64,000 nucleotides of DNA from Deinococcus sp. HSC-46F16 (GCF_024171495.1 NZ_JALJZW010000001.1:372001-436000); one strand, 5' to 3'. Positions 1-14,463 are shown, counted from the stretch's first letter. Program-made: numbers and translations. Notes: generated by a model not told the origin, from the letters alone.

Positions 1-140
1 TCCGCGACGGGATGCCCGATGTGGGCGCGGGCGCTCACCCCGGTGACCTCCAAGTACGGGTGCGCCAGCGCCATCCGCAGGAACTCGGCCCCCTGGGGGG
101 TGTCGCCGCCGACGAGGGCGACGGAGACTCGCTCACTCAT
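1..140 (-). CDS. ArgC/LysY-like semialdehyde dehydrogenase, N-terminal fragment
   Basis: The gene runs off the left edge of the window, so only about 46 N-terminal residues are visible, starting with ATG at 140. They read MSERVSVALVGGDTPQGAEF, followed by a Rossmann-type strand-helix-strand and an HPYLEVTGVSAR segment. This resembles the NAD(P)-binding start of N-acetyl-gamma-glutamyl-phosphate reductase (ArgC) and its lysine-pathway paralogue LysY, where a dinucleotide-binding glycine motif is followed by a His-Pro-x-x-Glu strand and a Ser-x-Arg. The classical GASGYTG motif is replaced by GGDTPQG. Purine synthesis gene purB lies 13 bases downstream on the same strand. The catalytic cysteine domain is outside the window, so ArgC versus LysY cannot be decided here. 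Confidence 0.5.
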   Translation of the reverse strand, partial: MSERVSVALVGGDTPQGAEFLRMALAHPYLEVTGVSARAHIGHPVA

Positions 141-153
141 TCTGGCCTCCCCC

Positions 154-1461
<1,308 letters not shown>

Positions 1462-1468
1462 GACGGGC

Positions 1469-1474
1469 AGCGTA
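1469..1474 (-). promoter_or_regulatory. Leaderless-type -10 box for purB
   Basis: TACGCT on the minus strand lies 7 bases before the GTG start at 1461. The spacing predicts transcription starting at or next to the start codon. It supports the short purB start. Confidence 0.5.
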
Positions 1475-1517
1475 ACGCAGCCGGGAACCCTCTGACCTCG
1501 CGGCTTCCCTTCCGGCC

Positions 1518-1523
1518 TATCCT
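1518..1523 (+). promoter_or_regulatory. Leaderless-type -10 box for the TPR gene
   Basis: TATCCT lies 5 bases before the ATG at 1529, and there is no Shine-Dalgarno sequence between them. Confidence 0.5.
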
Positions 1524-1528
1524 GAGCC

Positions 1529-2137
1529 ATGTTGCCAGAGGTCTGGGCCGCCATCGACCGCGAGGACTGGGAAGAAGCGCGGAAGCGCCTGGAGGCCGAC
1601 CCCGACCTCCTCGCCTCCCGCGCGGGCCAGATGGCGCTGGGGTATGTCCTGGCGCATACGGGTGACCACGCCGGGGCGCGTGAGGTCTACGGGCGGCTGC
1701 GGCAGGCCCACGCGGGCGACCCCTGGGAGCACATCGCCGTGCACCAGCTCGGCATGGTGGAGCGGCTGGCGGGCGAGCACCGGGCGGCGCTGCGGCTGTT
1801 CGCCCAGGAACGGGCGCTCATCGGGGCGTTGCCGGGGGCGGAACGGCCCTTCAAGCGGGCGGTGAACGGGTACGAACTCGTGGTGAACCACCTCGCGCTG
1901 GGCGAAGCGGAGCAAGCCCGCGCCGCGCTGGAGGAAGCGCTGGCCGACGCCCACGCCGCCGACGACCCGATGACGCTGGGGTGCCTCCACCGGGCGCGGG
2001 GCGAACTGGCCGCGCATGGGGATGACCGGGCCGGAGCGCGGGCGGCTTACCAGGAGGCCGCTGCCTTCTTCCGCGAAGCCGAGGACGACCGGGCCGCTGC
2101 CGACGCCGAGGCCCGCGCCGCCTCGCTGGACGGCTGA
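1529..2137 (+). CDS. TPR-like helical repeat protein
   Basis: This is a 202-residue soluble protein made almost entirely of amphipathic helix pairs with TPR-like spacing of small and aromatic residues. Examples are the ALGYVLAHTGDHAGAREVY and HRARGELAAHGDDRAGARA segments, at roughly residues 36-56 and 151-170. No signal peptide or enzymatic motif is visible. TPR proteins usually act as protein-protein interaction scaffolds, and nothing here identifies a partner. The stop codon overlaps the ATG of the next small membrane protein (TGATG), so the two are probably translated together. It is divergent from purB. Confidence 0.75.
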   Translation: MLPEVWAAIDREDWEEARKRLEADPDLLASRAGQMALGYVLAHTGDHAGAREVYGRLRQAHAGDPWEHIAVHQLGMVERLAGEHRAALRLFAQERALIGALPGAERPFKRAVNGYELVVNHLALGEAEQARAALEEALADAHAADDPMTLGCLHRARGELAAHGDDRAGARAAYQEAAAFFREAEDDRAAADAEARAASLDG

Positions 2138-2316
2138 TGCTGCCGGGGCTGCTGCTCGCCCTGCTGGCCCTGCTCAATGTGGGCGGGCTGATCGGGCTGG
2201 TCTTGCAACTGGGGCGCGGGCAGTGGGCAGCGGCGCTGGGCACGTTGGCCTTCGTGGTGCTGTTCGACCTGCTGGGGGTCTGGCTGCTGCGCGAGGCCCG
2301 CGAGGGAGGGGATTAG
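2137..2316 (+). CDS. Small two-helix membrane protein
   Basis: This 59-residue ORF begins with ATG at 2137, sharing a base with the stop of the TPR gene. It contains two hydrophobic stretches, about residues 2-24 and 32-51, separated by QLGRGQW, and ends with a charged REAREGGD tail. This predicts a two-pass membrane protein with a short polar loop. No family is recognised. The overlap with the upstream gene is the main support that it is translated. It runs convergently into the hydrolase gene ending at 2327. Confidence 0.6.
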   Translation: MLPGLLLALLALLNVGGLIGLVLQLGRGQWAAALGTLAFVVLFDLLGVWLLREAREGGD

Positions 2317-2326
2317 GCCGCCCGGC

Positions 2327-3015
2327 TCAGCGCCGGGGCCGCAACACGTCCGGCCGCGTCTCGCCCCGGACCCATGCCCCCGCCACCCCCGCGAAGAGGT
2401 CGGGTTGCTCCAGATGCCAGACATGACCCACGCCCGGTACCTGCCACGCGGGAGAGGCCTGGAGCTGCCGGGCCAGCCGCGCGGCTCCGCTGCGGGCCGG
2501 TCGCGTCTCCAGACTCCCGACGAGCACCGACGTCCGGGCGGGGGAGGGCTCGGGTGGGGCGAGGCTCACCATCAGCCGGACGAGGTCGGCCTGCCAGGCG
2601 GGGGCTAGGGTGGAGGCGAGGGCCTCCCGGACCCACTCCCGGTCGCTCGACGGAATCCGGAACTGCCGCAGCGCCAGCCCCAGCGCCGGGCCGGAGGGCA
2701 GCGGGAGCCGGGCTGCCCACCCCATCAGCCGCGCCTGACCGGGACTGAGCGGCCCCACCGTTCCCGACACCAGCAGGGACTGAACCTGTGCCGGGTGCCG
2801 CCGCGCGAGTTCCAGTGCCGGCGCCCCGCCCATCGAGTGCCCGACGACGTGGGCGGGTTGGCCGTCCAGCGCCCCCTCCAGCGTGAGCCGCTCGCCCCGG
2901 CGGGTGCCGTGGCCGGGGAGATCGGGGATCAGCAGCTCGAACTCGGGCAAGCGCTCGCGCAATCCCCGCCACTGCCGGGCGTCCAGCCCGCCCCCATGCA
3001 GGCACAGGACGCGGC

Positions 3016-3028
<13 letters not shown>
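2327..3028 (-). CDS. Alpha/beta hydrolase
   Basis: This 233-residue alpha/beta-fold hydrolase has an oxyanion-hole strand [12 protein letters not shown] near the start and a nucleophile elbow GHSMGG. A late [13 protein letters not shown] supplies the catalytic histidine. These are the features of small MhpC/BioH-like esterases, but the substrate is not readable from the sequence. The open frame continues through nadE. I choose GTG 3028 because it is the only start candidate near the first conserved strand, giving [13 protein letters not shown]. It overlaps the nadE stop by 13 bases, so it is probably the second gene of a nadE operon. Confidence 0.8.
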
Positions 3029-3840
<812 letters not shown>

Positions 3841-3846
3841 GGAGAC

Positions 3847-3852
3847 AGGGTA
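3847..3852 (-). promoter_or_regulatory. Leaderless-type -10 box for nadE
   Basis: TACCCT on the minus strand lies 6 bases before ATG 3840. The run TACCCTGTCTCC before the start is the same as the one before nspC at 14458. Confidence 0.55.
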
Positions 3853-4285
3853 AGGGGCAGGGCGTCTTGATTCGGTTACCCCTCCCCCCCAACCCCCCTC
3901 CCCGGAGGGAAGGGGGGAGCAGCGCTGCGCTAGGCAAAGGTCGTCCCCCCATCTTCCAGCCCTGCTTGTCCCGCCCCGGTTTCCCCCTCCACGCCATCCT
4001 GCCGCCCAAGTGAAAGGCCTCGGCGCAGACGCGCCGAACGGCTCGTCTGCCTGGAACGTGGACTCGCAAGGTAGGAACGCTGAGGACGGCTGACACAGGA
4101 AAAAGAGGGCTTGAGCGAGAGCAGCAGTTGACCCCTCGCCCCTTGCAGGTGACTCGTAGAGCCGCGAAGCGGAGGGGCGTTGCGAAGCAACGGGGTGAGG
4201 GGGCGTGTGACCACCCCCACTCAAATCAGCTCCCCTCCCAACTTCACCCCCATTTGTGCTTCCCGTCACGTACACTCCTCAGGCG
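3853..4285. other. Non-coding spacer with several hairpins
   Basis: I see no convincing gene in these 433 bases, and the open frames in them have no start signal or family resemblance. They contain a C-rich/G-rich inverted repeat around 3886-3918 (CCCCTCCCC facing GGAGGGAAGGGGGG). A GCAGACG/CGTCTGC pair lies around 4024-4053, followed by two short hairpins with GAA loops (4161-4173 and the repeat at 4174-4203). TACACT at 4271-4276 lies 9 bases before the MFS start at 4286 and may be its -10 box. Confidence 0.5.
4174..4203 (+). repeat. GAA-loop hairpin repeat, copy 1
   Basis: GGGGCG, then a TTGC-GAA-GCAA hairpin, then CGGGGTGAGGGG. The same element recurs at 20030-20058 with a T-A stem pair changed to C-G. 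The sequence lies between nadE and the MFS gene. Confidence 0.55.
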
Positions 4286-5650
4286 ATGACTTCCTCCGCC
4301 CGGCCGATTTCCCTCGACGACGCCGTGGACCGCCTGGGTCTCGGTCCCTTTCAATGGCGGCTGCTCGCCATCTGCGGGCTGACCTGGGCGGCCGACGCGA
4401 TGGAGGTGCTCTTGATGGGCTTCGCTCTGCCGGGCATCAGCGCCGCCTTCGGGCTGGAGCGCGGCTCGGCGGACGCGACCCTGCTGCTGACCGCCACCTT
4501 CGCGGGGATGTTCGTGGGGGCGCTGTTCTGGGGCTGGCTGGCGGACCGCATCGGGCGGCGGGCGGTGTTCCTGACGACGGTGGCGCTGGGGGTGGTCTTC
4601 GGGCTGGCCGGGGCCTTCGCGCCCTCGGTGGCGTGGCTGGTGCTGGCCCGCGTCCTGACCGGCTTTGCCATCGGCGGCACGCTCCCGGTGGATTACGCGA
4701 TGATGGCCGAGTTCGTGCCCACCGCGTGGCGGGGGCGCTTTTTGGTGTATCTGGAGAGTTTCTGGGCGGTGGGCACGGTCATGGTGGCGGGACTGGCGTG
4801 GTCCCTCAGCACCGTCTTCGAGCCTGCCGAGGCGTGGCGCTGGCTGCTGGCCCTCGCCGCGCTGCCGGGGCTCATTGGGCTGGTCGCGCGGCTGGGAATT
4901 CCCGATTCGCCGCGCTCGCTGCTCGTGCGGGAGCAGGAGGGAGCGGCACGGGCGGCGCTGACGCGGGTGGCCCGCGCGAACGGCACCGCGCTGCCCGACG
5001 CCCCGCTGCAAGCCCCACCGCCTGCCCCCCGCGTAACCCCGGCGGCCCTCTTCGCGGGGGCGTTGCGGCGGCGCACGGTGCTTCTCGCGCTGGTGTGGTT
5101 CGGCCTCAGCCTGGGGTATTACGGCATCTTCACCTGGTTGCCGTCGTACCTGCGGGCGGGGGGGCTCGACCTCGGCGCCGTGTACCGGACCACGCTGCTG
5201 CTCGCACTGGCGCAGGTGCCGGGCTACCTGCTCTCGGCGTATCTGGTCGAGCGGGTGGGGCGGCGGGGCACGCTGGCGGGCTTCCTGGGGGTGTCGGCGG
5301 TGGCGGCCTTCCTCTTCCTGCTGGCGGGCACGCCGGGCACGGTGCTGGGGACCTCGGCGCTGCTCTCGGCCGCGCTGCTGGGGGCGTGGGGGGCGCTGTA
5401 CGCCTACACGCCGGAACTGTTTCCCACGCCGCTGCGGACCACTGGGATGGGCTTCGTGAGCGGCATGGCGCGGCTGGCCTCGCTGCTCTCGCCGTCGCTG
5501 GGGGCGCTGCTGCTGACCGGACAACTTGCTTGGGCGCTGGGCCTCTTCGCGTCGTGCTTCGCCCTGGCCGCCGTCTGCGCCTGGCTGATCGGCGTAGAGA
5601 CGCGTGGGCGGCAGCTTTCCGAAGCCGCCATGCCGGAGAATGCGGCGTGA
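4286..5650 (+). CDS. MFS transporter, probable nicotinate porter (NiaP-like)
   Basis: This 454-residue major facilitator protein has about 12 hydrophobic segments. Between helices 2 and 3 lies the cytoplasmic loop motif [10 protein letters not shown], and a sugar-porter-like VERVGRRG follows in the second half. The organisation matches the SP/MHS branch that includes bacterial niacin transporter NiaP. The substrate call rests on context: its stop overlaps the start of nicotinate phosphoribosyltransferase (GTGA), and nadE is divergent. I start at ATG 4286. A GTG at 4256 would add 10 residues. It could instead carry another aromatic acid. Confidence 0.75.
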   Translation: MTSSARPISLDDAVDRLGLGPFQWRLLAICGLTWAADAMEVLLMGFALPGISAAFGLERGSADATLLLTATFAGMFVGALFWGWLADRIGRRAVFLTTVALGVVFGLAGAFAPSVAWLVLARVLTGFAIGGTLPVDYAMMAEFVPTAWRGRFLVYLESFWAVGTVMVAGLAWSLSTVFEPAEAWRWLLALAALPGLIGLVARLGIPDSPRSLLVREQEGAARAALTRVARANGTALPDAPLQAPPPAPRVTPAALFAGALRRRTVLLALVWFGLSLGYYGIFTWLPSYLRAGGLDLGAVYRTTLLLALAQVPGYLLSAYLVERVGRRGTLAGFLGVSAVAAFLFLLAGTPGTVLGTSALLSAALLGAWGALYAYTPELFPTPLRTTGMGFVSGMARLASLLSPSLGALLLTGQLAWALGLFASCFALAAVCAWLIGVETRGRQLSEAAMPENAA

Positions 5651-7098
5651 CTTCCCCCGCCCCGCTTTCTCCCCTTCTGACCGACCTCTACCAGCTCACC
5701 ATGATGCAGGGCTACTGGCACCACGGCCTGCACGCGCGGTCGGCGGTCTTTGACCTCTACTTCCGCAAATTGCCCTTTCAGGGGGGCTTCGCAGTGTGGG
5801 CGGGGCTGGAACCCGTGTTGGAGAGGTTGGAGGAGGTGCGCTTCTCCGAGGACGACCTCGCCTATCTGGAGAGCCTGGGGCAGTTCCGCCCCGACTTCCT
5901 TACGGCCCTGCGCGGCTGGCGGTTCTCCGGACGGGTCACGGCTTTCCGGGAGGGCCGCGTGGTCTTTCCGCACGAGCCGCTGCTGACGGTGCACGCGCCG
6001 CTGTGGGAGGCGCAGCTCGTGGAGACGGCGCTGCTGAACACGCTGAACTTTCAGACCCTGGTGGCGACCAAGGCCGCCCGCTGCGTCCTCGCGGCGGCGG
6101 CCAGCCCACACGGGGGCCAGGTCGTGGAGTTCGGCGCTCGGCGGGCGCAGGGGCCGGACGGCTCGCTCAGCGCGGCGCGGGCCGCCTTCGTGGGCGGGGC
6201 GGTGGGCACCTCCAACGTGGAGGCGGGGCGGCTCTACGGTCTGCCCGTCAGCGGCACGCACGCGCACGCCTGGGTCGAAAGTTTTCCCGACGAGTTAACG
6301 GCCTTCCGCGCCTACGCCGAGCTGTACCCCGACAGCACGGTGCTGCTGCTGGACACGGTGGACACCCTCCAGAGCGGCCTGCCCAATGCCCTGACCGTCG
6401 CCCGCGAGTTGCGAGAGCGCGGCCACGAGCTGCGTGGCGTGCGGCTCGACAGCGGCGACCTCGCCTACCTCTCGTGCCGGGTCCGCGCGGCCTTCGACGA
6501 GGCGGGCTTCCCCACCGTGAAGATCGTCGCCAGCAACGACCTCTCCGAGTCGGTGATCGCCTCCATCATCGCGGAGGGCGGGCGCATCGACACCTACGGG
6601 GTCGGCACCCAACTCGTCACGGCGGGCGGCGAGGGGGGCGGGGCGCTGGGCGGCGTGTTCAAGCTGGCGGAGCTGGACGGCGTGCCCAAGATGAAGCTGA
6701 CCGGCGAGCCGCGCAAGTCCAGCCTGCCAGGGGAAAAGGCCGTGTGGCGAGCGGTGGAGGCGGACGGGAGCTACGCGCTGGACGCGCTGACACTGGGCGA
6801 GGCCCCCCGCCCCGGCGACCGGGTGAGCGACCCCACCAACCCACTGCGCTTCTCGCGGCTGCCGCAGGGACTGGAATGGCACCCCGCCCGCGAGGTGGTG
6901 ATGGAGGGGGGCCAGCGCACCCACGCCCCCGAGAGCCTGCCTGACATTCAGGCCCGCGCCCGCGCCGACCTCGCGCGGCTTCCGGCGGGGACCCGGCGCA
7001 TGCTCAACCCGCACCTCTACCGGGTGGGCCTGGCGGACGACGTGGCCGCCCTGCGCGACCGGGTGGCCGAGGAACTGCGGGGCCATCTCCAGCCATGA
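5647..7098 (+). CDS. pncB: Nicotinate phosphoribosyltransferase
   Basis: This enzyme converts nicotinate and PRPP to nicotinate mononucleotide, the entry step of niacin salvage. The 483-residue protein starts [13 protein letters not shown] after a short leader. It carries the [20 protein letters not shown] segment, then THAHAW with the catalytic histidine region at residues 204-209, and the PRPP-site [12 protein letters not shown] at about 265-276. GTG 5647 overlaps the stop of the MFS gene. The open frame continues far upstream, but only through the MFS gene. The next gene, a NadM-like adenylyltransferase, overlaps by 4 bases, so uptake, phosphoribosylation and adenylylation are coupled. Confidence 0.95.
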   Translation: MTSPAPLSPLLTDLYQLTMMQGYWHHGLHARSAVFDLYFRKLPFQGGFAVWAGLEPVLERLEEVRFSEDDLAYLESLGQFRPDFLTALRGWRFSGRVTAFREGRVVFPHEPLLTVHAPLWEAQLVETALLNTLNFQTLVATKAARCVLAAAASPHGGQVVEFGARRAQGPDGSLSAARAAFVGGAVGTSNVEAGRLYGLPVSGTHAHAWVESFPDELTAFRAYAELYPDSTVLLLDTVDTLQSGLPNALTVARELRERGHELRGVRLDSGDLAYLSCRVRAAFDEAGFPTVKIVASNDLSESVIASIIAEGGRIDTYGVGTQLVTAGGEGGGALGGVFKLAELDGVPKMKLTGEPRKSSLPGEKAVWRAVEADGSYALDALTLGEAPRPGDRVSDPTNPLRFSRLPQGLEWHPAREVVMEGGQRTHAPESLPDIQARARADLARLPAGTRRMLNPHLYRVGLADDVAALRDRVAEELRGHLQP

Positions 7099-8006
7099 CC
7101 GCCGGGGCCGTGTACGTCGGCCGCTTTCAGCCGCCCCACGCGGCACACCTGGCGAGCGTCCGGCACGCGCTGGCCCACGCCGATCACCTCCTCGTGCTGC
7201 TGGGAAGTGCAAATCTCGCCCGCTCGGTTAAGAACCCATTTAGCGCCCCCGAGCGGGCGGGGATGCTGCGGGGGGCCTTGCGGGCAGCGGGGGCGGATGT
7301 TCGCCGGGTGACGTTCCGCCCCCTCCCCGACCGCTTCGACGCCGAACTCTGGGCGGCGGACGTGCGGCGGGAGGCGGCGGGGGTTTTCGGGGAAGGTGTC
7401 TCAGTGTCCCTCGTCGGCTTCGAAAAGGATGCCAGCACCGCCTACCTGCGCTGGTTTCCCGGCTGGGACCGCCTGCCCGTGCCGGAGGTGCCGGGTCTGA
7501 ATGCGACCGACCTGCGGGCGGCCTACTTCACCGGGCGCCCGCTGCCGGACGGGGTGCCTGAGGTGGTGCGGGCTTTCCTTGCCCGGTTCTCGGAGACACC
7601 CGCCTCCCCCCGCCTGCGGGCCGAGTGGGCAGCAGTGGAGGCCGCTCGCGCCGCCCTACCCCCCGGTGCCCACCTGCACGAGGAACGTTGGCTGCATGTG
7701 GAGGGCGAGAAGGTGTGGCTGCATACCCGCCGTGACTCCATCGGCCAGGGCTTATGGGAGCTGCCAGGACGCGTGCTGCCGCCGGGCGAGAAGGCAACGG
7801 GCGGCCACGAGTTCGCCCAGCCCGCCCGCGCCCTCGTCGCGCCGACGACCGCGCATGTGTACCGGGAAGCTGTGCCCGCCGCGTTTCCCGCCCGTCCGGT
7901 GCCCGTCGCGCTGGCCCTGCGGACTCCGCGCCGTTTTCACGAGGACCATCATGTGATCTTCATGCGGCTGCTGGCAGGGTCTGCCTCCTCATCCAGTCCG
8001 GGCTGA
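7095..8006 (+). CDS. NadM-like NMN/NaMN adenylyltransferase with degenerate Nudix tail
   Basis: The N-terminal half is a nucleotidyltransferase of the NadM type. [10 protein letters not shown] at residues 9-18 supplies the two nucleotide-binding histidines (H15, H18), and [10 protein letters not shown] at 135-144 matches the C-terminal ISxTxxR-type motif. It would adenylylate nicotinate or nicotinamide mononucleotide. The C-terminal part (about 175-295) aligns by landmarks with the Nudix domain of fused NadM proteins. WELPG (221-225), PPGE (229-232), TTAHVY and FHEDHHVIF (281-289) remain. The catalytic helix REUxEExG that should follow PPGE is missing, so ADP-ribose hydrolase activity is unlikely. 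It overlaps pncB by 4 bases. Confidence 0.85.
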   Translation: MTAGAVYVGRFQPPHAAHLASVRHALAHADHLLVLLGSANLARSVKNPFSAPERAGMLRGALRAAGADVRRVTFRPLPDRFDAELWAADVRREAAGVFGEGVSVSLVGFEKDASTAYLRWFPGWDRLPVPEVPGLNATDLRAAYFTGRPLPDGVPEVVRAFLARFSETPASPRLRAEWAAVEAARAALPPGAHLHEERWLHVEGEKVWLHTRRDSIGQGLWELPGRVLPPGEKATGGHEFAQPARALVAPTTAHVYREAVPAAFPARPVPVALALRTPRRFHEDHHVIFMRLLAGSASSSSPG

Positions 8007-8066
8007 GGCGCTTATTCCCCGTTGACCGGACCGGGAGACACCCGGCCCTTCACCGGAGGAAATCCC

Positions 8067-8975
<909 letters not shown>

Positions 8976-8996
8976 CGTTCAGCAGTCAGCAGAAGA

Positions 8997-9024
8997 GGGG
9001 CCGCTCTCCATCGGAGGCGGCCCC
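8997..9024. terminator. Hairpin between convergent genes
   Basis: GGGGCCGC and GCGGCCCC form an 8 bp perfect stem between the ferritin-like gene and meaB, which converge here. There is no clear T run. Confidence 0.6.
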
Positions 9025-9026
9025 GC

Positions 9027-9980
9027 TCACGTCGGAATGGGGCAGAGAAGAGCCTGTACCCCCTGCACGGGCGTTCGCCTTCCGGCCAGCACCTCCCCCC
9101 GCAGCTCGTGCAGCCGCGCCGGGTCCACCCCGGCCTGAAATGCCCGCCACGCCGCCTCGCGCAGCAGGTCGTCAAACCATGCCCCGGTCTGGGCACGGCG
9201 GCGAGCGGCGATGTCCACCGCTTCCCGGTAGGCCCCCACTGCCGCCCACAGCTCGGGAATGCCCGCGCCCGTCGCCGCCGACGCTTGCAGGGCACGGGGC
9301 CGCCAGGGGGCTCCGCGTGGGGTGAGCAGCTTGAGGGCCGCCGTCAGCTCGGTCTGGGCGCGGGTGGCGGCCTTCGGATCGGTGTCCGCCTTGTTCACCA
9401 CGCACAGGTCGGCGAGTTCCATGATCCCGCGTTTGATGCCCTGAAGCTCGTCGCCCGCGTTGGGCAGGGTCAGCAGCACGAAAAGGTCGGTCATCGCGGC
9501 CACCTGCGTCTCGCTTTGGCCCACGCCCACCGTCTCGACCAGGACCACGTCGTACCCGGCGGCCTCGCACAGCAGAATCGCCTCGCGGGTGCGCCGGGCC
9601 ACGCCCCCCAGGGTGCCCCGGCTGGGGCTGGGGCGGATATAGGCGTGCGGGTGAACCGTCAGCCGGGGCATCCGGGTCTTGTCGCCCATGATGGAGCCGC
9701 CCGTGCGGGCGCTTGACGGGTCCACCGCCAGCACCGCGACCCGGTGCCCCGCGTCCGCGAGGTGCAGCCCGAGCGCCTCGATCAGCGTGCTTTTGCCCAC
9801 CCCCGGCACCCCGGTCAGGCCCACCCGGATGGAGCGCCCGGTGTGCGGCAGCAACTCCGAGAGCAGCGCCTGCGCCTCCACCTCGTGATCCGGCCGGGTG
9901 GACTCGGTCAGGGTGATCGCGCGGGCCAGGGCGCGGCGGTCGCCCGCGAGCAGGGGAGAGGCGAGGGGATGCTCAGGCAT
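9027..9980 (-). CDS. meaB: Methylmalonyl-CoA mutase-associated GTPase MeaB
   Basis: This G3E-type GTPase loads and protects the adenosylcobalamin cofactor of methylmalonyl-CoA mutase. The 317-residue protein has the P-loop GVPGVGKST at residues 57-65, VLAVDPSS as the switch/Walker B region, the signature SIMGDKTRM and the base-recognition motif NKAD. It ends with a dimerisation extension ([15 protein letters not shown] onward). It is the third gene of a run on the minus strand: the mutase, a 138-residue secreted protein, and meaB, with gaps of 4 and 9 bases. Mutase plus MeaB is a standard pairing. Confidence 0.95.
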   Translation of the reverse strand: MPEHPLASPLLAGDRRALARAITLTESTRPDHEVEAQALLSELLPHTGRSIRVGLTGVPGVGKSTLIEALGLHLADAGHRVAVLAVDPSSARTGGSIMGDKTRMPRLTVHPHAYIRPSPSRGTLGGVARRTREAILLCEAAGYDVVLVETVGVGQSETQVAAMTDLFVLLTLPNAGDELQGIKRGIMELADLCVVNKADTDPKAATRAQTELTAALKLLTPRGAPWRPRALQASAATGAGIPELWAAVGAYREAVDIAARRRAQTGAWFDDLLREAAWRAFQAGVDPARLHELRGEVLAGRRTPVQGVQALLCPIPT

Positions 9981-9989
9981 GGGGCACCG

Positions 9990-10406
9990 TCAGCACCTCG
10001 CGTCCCTCGGCAGGGGGCGGATGAAGCTGCGTAGCGGCGTCGTCACCCCGGCGCGGCGGTACCCCGTCTCGCGGATCAGGCGGCCCCGCGCGTCGAACAC
10101 CCCCCGCACGTCCAGCAGCCGCCCGGCGAAACCGCTGAAGTCCACCCGCACCCCGGTCAGGCGCCCGGCGCGGTCGTAGCTCTGGCGCACCACCAGCGTG
10201 TTGTCGGGGTAGCGGTGCCCGTGGGTCAGGAAACGCACCCGCCCGGCGCGGTCCACGGTGAGCCGCACGTCCCCCACGGTGCAGGTCCGCAGGTCGCCCA
10301 CCGTCACCGTGCGGGCGGCGGGCAGGTTCGGCACCGGGGGCAGGCGGGCAGGCTGCGCGGCGGCGAGGGGGGCGAGGCAGAGCAGGGAGAGGAACAGACG
10401 CTTCAT
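9990..10406 (-). CDS. Small secreted protein, unknown function
   Basis: This 138-residue protein has an N-terminal signal peptide (MKRLFLSLLCLAPLAAAQP). The mature part is rich in short beta strands and has two similar Tyr/Asp-Arg-Ala-Gly-Arg-Leu turns (QSYDRAGRLTGVRV and VFDARGRLIRETG), reminiscent of short YD-type strand repeats. A cysteine lies in LRTCTVGDVR and another is the last residue, so a disulfide is possible. No family is recognised. It sits 4 bases after the mutase stop and 9 bases before meaB, so it is co-transcribed with a cytoplasmic enzyme and its chaperone, which is an odd position for an exported protein. Confidence 0.75.
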   Translation of the reverse strand: MKRLFLSLLCLAPLAAAQPARLPPVPNLPAARTVTVGDLRTCTVGDVRLTVDRAGRVRFLTHGHRYPDNTLVVRQSYDRAGRLTGVRVDFSGFAGRLLDVRGVFDARGRLIRETGYRRAGVTTPLRSFIRPLPRDARC

Positions 10407-10410
10407 GGGG

Positions 10411-12573
<2,163 letters not shown>

Positions 12574-12684
12574 GGGCGGGCCTCCAGGGGCGAGAGGAAA
12601 GGGGACATCGTTGCCCGCATGATGCCACCGGCACGCGCCGGAGGGCAGGCGGCCGGGCGCGGCCTGTCCCACCATGAGAACCGT

Positions 12685-12690
12685 TAGCAT
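12685..12690 (+). promoter_or_regulatory. Leaderless-type -10 box for rpe
   Basis: TAGCAT lies 6 bases before the GTG start at 12697, with no Shine-Dalgarno sequence. Confidence 0.5.
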
Positions 12691-12696
12691 GGCCGG

Positions 12697-13362
12697 GTGA
12701 CCGTTCCCGCCCGCTCCGTCAAGCTCGCCCCCAGTCTCCTGTCCTGCGACTTCACCCGCATGGGCGAGGAGTTGCAGGCCATCGCAGGCGCCGACTGGGC
12801 GCATGTGGACGTGATGGACGGCCACTTCGTGCCCAACATTTCCTTCGGCTTTCCGATCCTCGCGGCGGCGCGGCGGGCGTCCCCCCTCTTTATGGACGTG
12901 CACCTGATGATCGAGGAACCCGAGCGCTACCTGCGCGACTTCGCCCACGCCGGGGCGGACGGCATCACGGTGCATGTGGAGGCCACCCGGCATCTGCACC
13001 GCGCCGTGGGGGCGATCCGCGAGTTGGGCAAGCGGGCGGGCGTGACCCTCAACCCCGGCACCCCGCTGGAGGCCGTGCGCCCCGTGCTGGCCGACGTGGA
13101 CCTCGTGCTCGTGATGAGCGTGAACCCCGGCTTCGGCGGGCAGAAGTTCATCCCCGAGAGCGTGGAGCGCGTCCGCACCCTGCGCGGCTGGCTGGACGAA
13201 CTGGGCAGCGCCGCCGAGCTTCAGGTGGACGGCGGCGTCACGCCCGCCAACGCCCGCCTGCTGGCCGAGGCCGGGGCGACCTGCCTCGTCGCGGGGAGCA
13301 GCGTCTTCGGGCCGGACGGGGCGGCGGCGGGCCTCGCCCGGCTGCGGGAGGCGCTCGCTTGA
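12697..13362 (+). CDS. rpe: Ribulose-phosphate 3-epimerase
   Basis: This enzyme interconverts ribulose 5-phosphate and xylulose 5-phosphate in the pentose phosphate pathway. The 221-residue TIM barrel has the family landmarks in order: [25 protein letters not shown] with metal-binding His/Asp, [25 protein letters not shown] and [13 protein letters not shown]. Length is typical. It starts with GTG directly behind a leaderless-type -10 box. The stop codon overlaps the TTG start of the ComB-like gene, indicating translational coupling. It is divergent from the mutase operon. Confidence 0.95.
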   Translation: MTVPARSVKLAPSLLSCDFTRMGEELQAIAGADWAHVDVMDGHFVPNISFGFPILAAARRASPLFMDVHLMIEEPERYLRDFAHAGADGITVHVEATRHLHRAVGAIRELGKRAGVTLNPGTPLEAVRPVLADVDLVLVMSVNPGFGGQKFIPESVERVRTLRGWLDELGSAAELQVDGGVTPANARLLAEAGATCLVAGSSVFGPDGAAAGLARLREALA

Positions 13363-14072
13363 GGCTGCGGGTCGATCTGCTCCCCCACGGCGCGTATTCC
13401 GACGTGGTGCTCGTCGTGGACGTGCTGCGGGCGACCACGACCGCCGTGGCGTATCTGGAACGCGGAGCGGAGGCGTTGCTGCTCACCTTCACCCCCGAGG
13501 TCGCCCTGGCGCAGCGCGGGGAGGGGGTCGTGCTGGCGGGCGAGCGCGGGGGGCGACCGATTCCCGGCTTCGACCTGGGGAACAGCCCGGCAGAGGCCAC
13601 CACCCAGACCTTCGCGGGCCAAGCGGTCGTGATGAACACCACCAACGGCACTGCCGCCGCCCATCTCGCCGCCGCCAGCGGCAAGCACGTCCTGCTCGCG
13701 GCGCTCACCAACGCCCACGCCGCCGCCCGCCGCGCCCGCGCCCTGGCGACCGAGGAAATCGCCATCGTCTGCGCGGGCACCGACGGCCGGGTGGGTCTGG
13801 AGGACGTGTACGCCGCCGGGGTGCTGGCCGAGTACCTCCTGGCGATGGGCGACTTCACCCCCGATGACGGCGCCCGCATCGCCCTGACGGTGCGCCGCAG
13901 CTCCGGCAACCCCGCCGAGGTGCTGGCGGGAAGCGGGCACGGCACCTATCTGGGCGGCATCGGGCTGGAGGAGGACGTGCGCTACGCCGCGCAGGTCAGC
14001 GTCAGCACCGTGGTCCCGCTCCTCGACCCGGCGGGCGGGGCGGGGGACGTGCTGCGGTTCGTGGCGGGCTAG
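13359..14072 (+). CDS. ComB-family 2-phosphosulfolactate phosphatase-like protein
   Basis: This 237-residue protein matches the ComB fold family: [20 protein letters not shown] near the start, then [48 protein letters not shown] and a C-terminal [11 protein letters not shown]. Family members remove phosphate from 2-phosphosulfolactate on the way to sulfolactate or coenzyme M. Deinococci are not known to make coenzyme M, so the physiological substrate is open. It starts with TTG at 13359, overlapping the rpe stop (TTGA), and is followed by a convergent VOC gene 3 bases away. Confidence 0.8.
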   Translation: MRLRVDLLPHGAYSDVVLVVDVLRATTTAVAYLERGAEALLLTFTPEVALAQRGEGVVLAGERGGRPIPGFDLGNSPAEATTQTFAGQAVVMNTTNGTAAAHLAAASGKHVLLAALTNAHAAARRARALATEEIAIVCAGTDGRVGLEDVYAAGVLAEYLLAMGDFTPDDGARIALTVRRSSGNPAEVLAGSGHGTYLGGIGLEEDVRYAAQVSVSTVVPLLDPAGGAGDVLRFVAG

Positions 14073-14075
14073 GGT

Positions 14076-14420
14076 TCAGCCTTTCTGAACCACGCAAAAG
14101 CGGTTGCCGTCCGGGTCGGCCAGGACCAGGTAGTCCGCGTCCGGTTCATACGCCCAGTCCACCCGCACGGCCCCCAGCCCCAGCAGGCGCTGCACCTCCG
14201 CCGCCGCGTCGGTCGCGTAGAGGTCGAGGTGGTGCCTCCTGGCCTGAGGTGAGGTGACCCGTTTCAGCGCCAGTTGCACCCCTGAACCTTCGCGGGGCAC
14301 CAGCACCACCCAGTCGGCGTCTGGCTCGTCACGCGGACGGTAGTCCAGCGCCTGGGTCCAGAACGTCACGGCGCGTTCCACGTCCTGCACGCCCCAGACC
14401 ACAGAGCCGATACGCAGCAT
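14076..14420 (-). CDS. VOC (glyoxalase/bleomycin-resistance) family protein
   Basis: This 114-residue protein has two beta-alpha-beta-beta-beta halves typical of the vicinal oxygen chelate superfamily. The first runs from GSVVWGVQDVERAVTFWTQA and the second starts at RHHLDLYATDAAAEVQRLL. It ends with the common YLVLADPDGNRFCVVQ signature. A metal-ligand histidine pair (RHHLDL) and a late acidic residue are plausible, but the substrate is unknown because the superfamily is functionally diverse. A CATACT sequence 7 bases before the ATG may be its -10 box, back-to-back with the nspC promoter. Confidence 0.85.
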   Translation of the reverse strand: MLRIGSVVWGVQDVERAVTFWTQALDYRPRDEPDADWVVLVPREGSGVQLALKRVTSPQARRHHLDLYATDAAAEVQRLLGLGAVRVDWAYEPDADYLVLADPDGNRFCVVQKG

Positions 14421-14457
14421 GGGGTGCAGTATGGCCTTTTTTCCGTCTTCGGCCCGT

Positions 14458-14463
14458 TACCCT
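14458..14463 (+). promoter_or_regulatory. Leaderless-type -10 box for nspC
   Basis: TACCCT lies 7 bases before ATG 14471. The TACCCTGTCTCC context matches the one before nadE. Confidence 0.5.

Noticed and set aside
3841..4255. Short open frames in the nadE-MFS spacer, both strands
   Set aside because: They cover hairpins and C/G-rich tracts and have no start signal or family resemblance.
4180..5646. Upstream extension of the pncB frame
   Set aside because: It is out of frame with the MFS gene that occupies the same DNA and has Arg/Gly/Ala-rich sequence. The real start is GTG 5647 overlapping the MFS stop.
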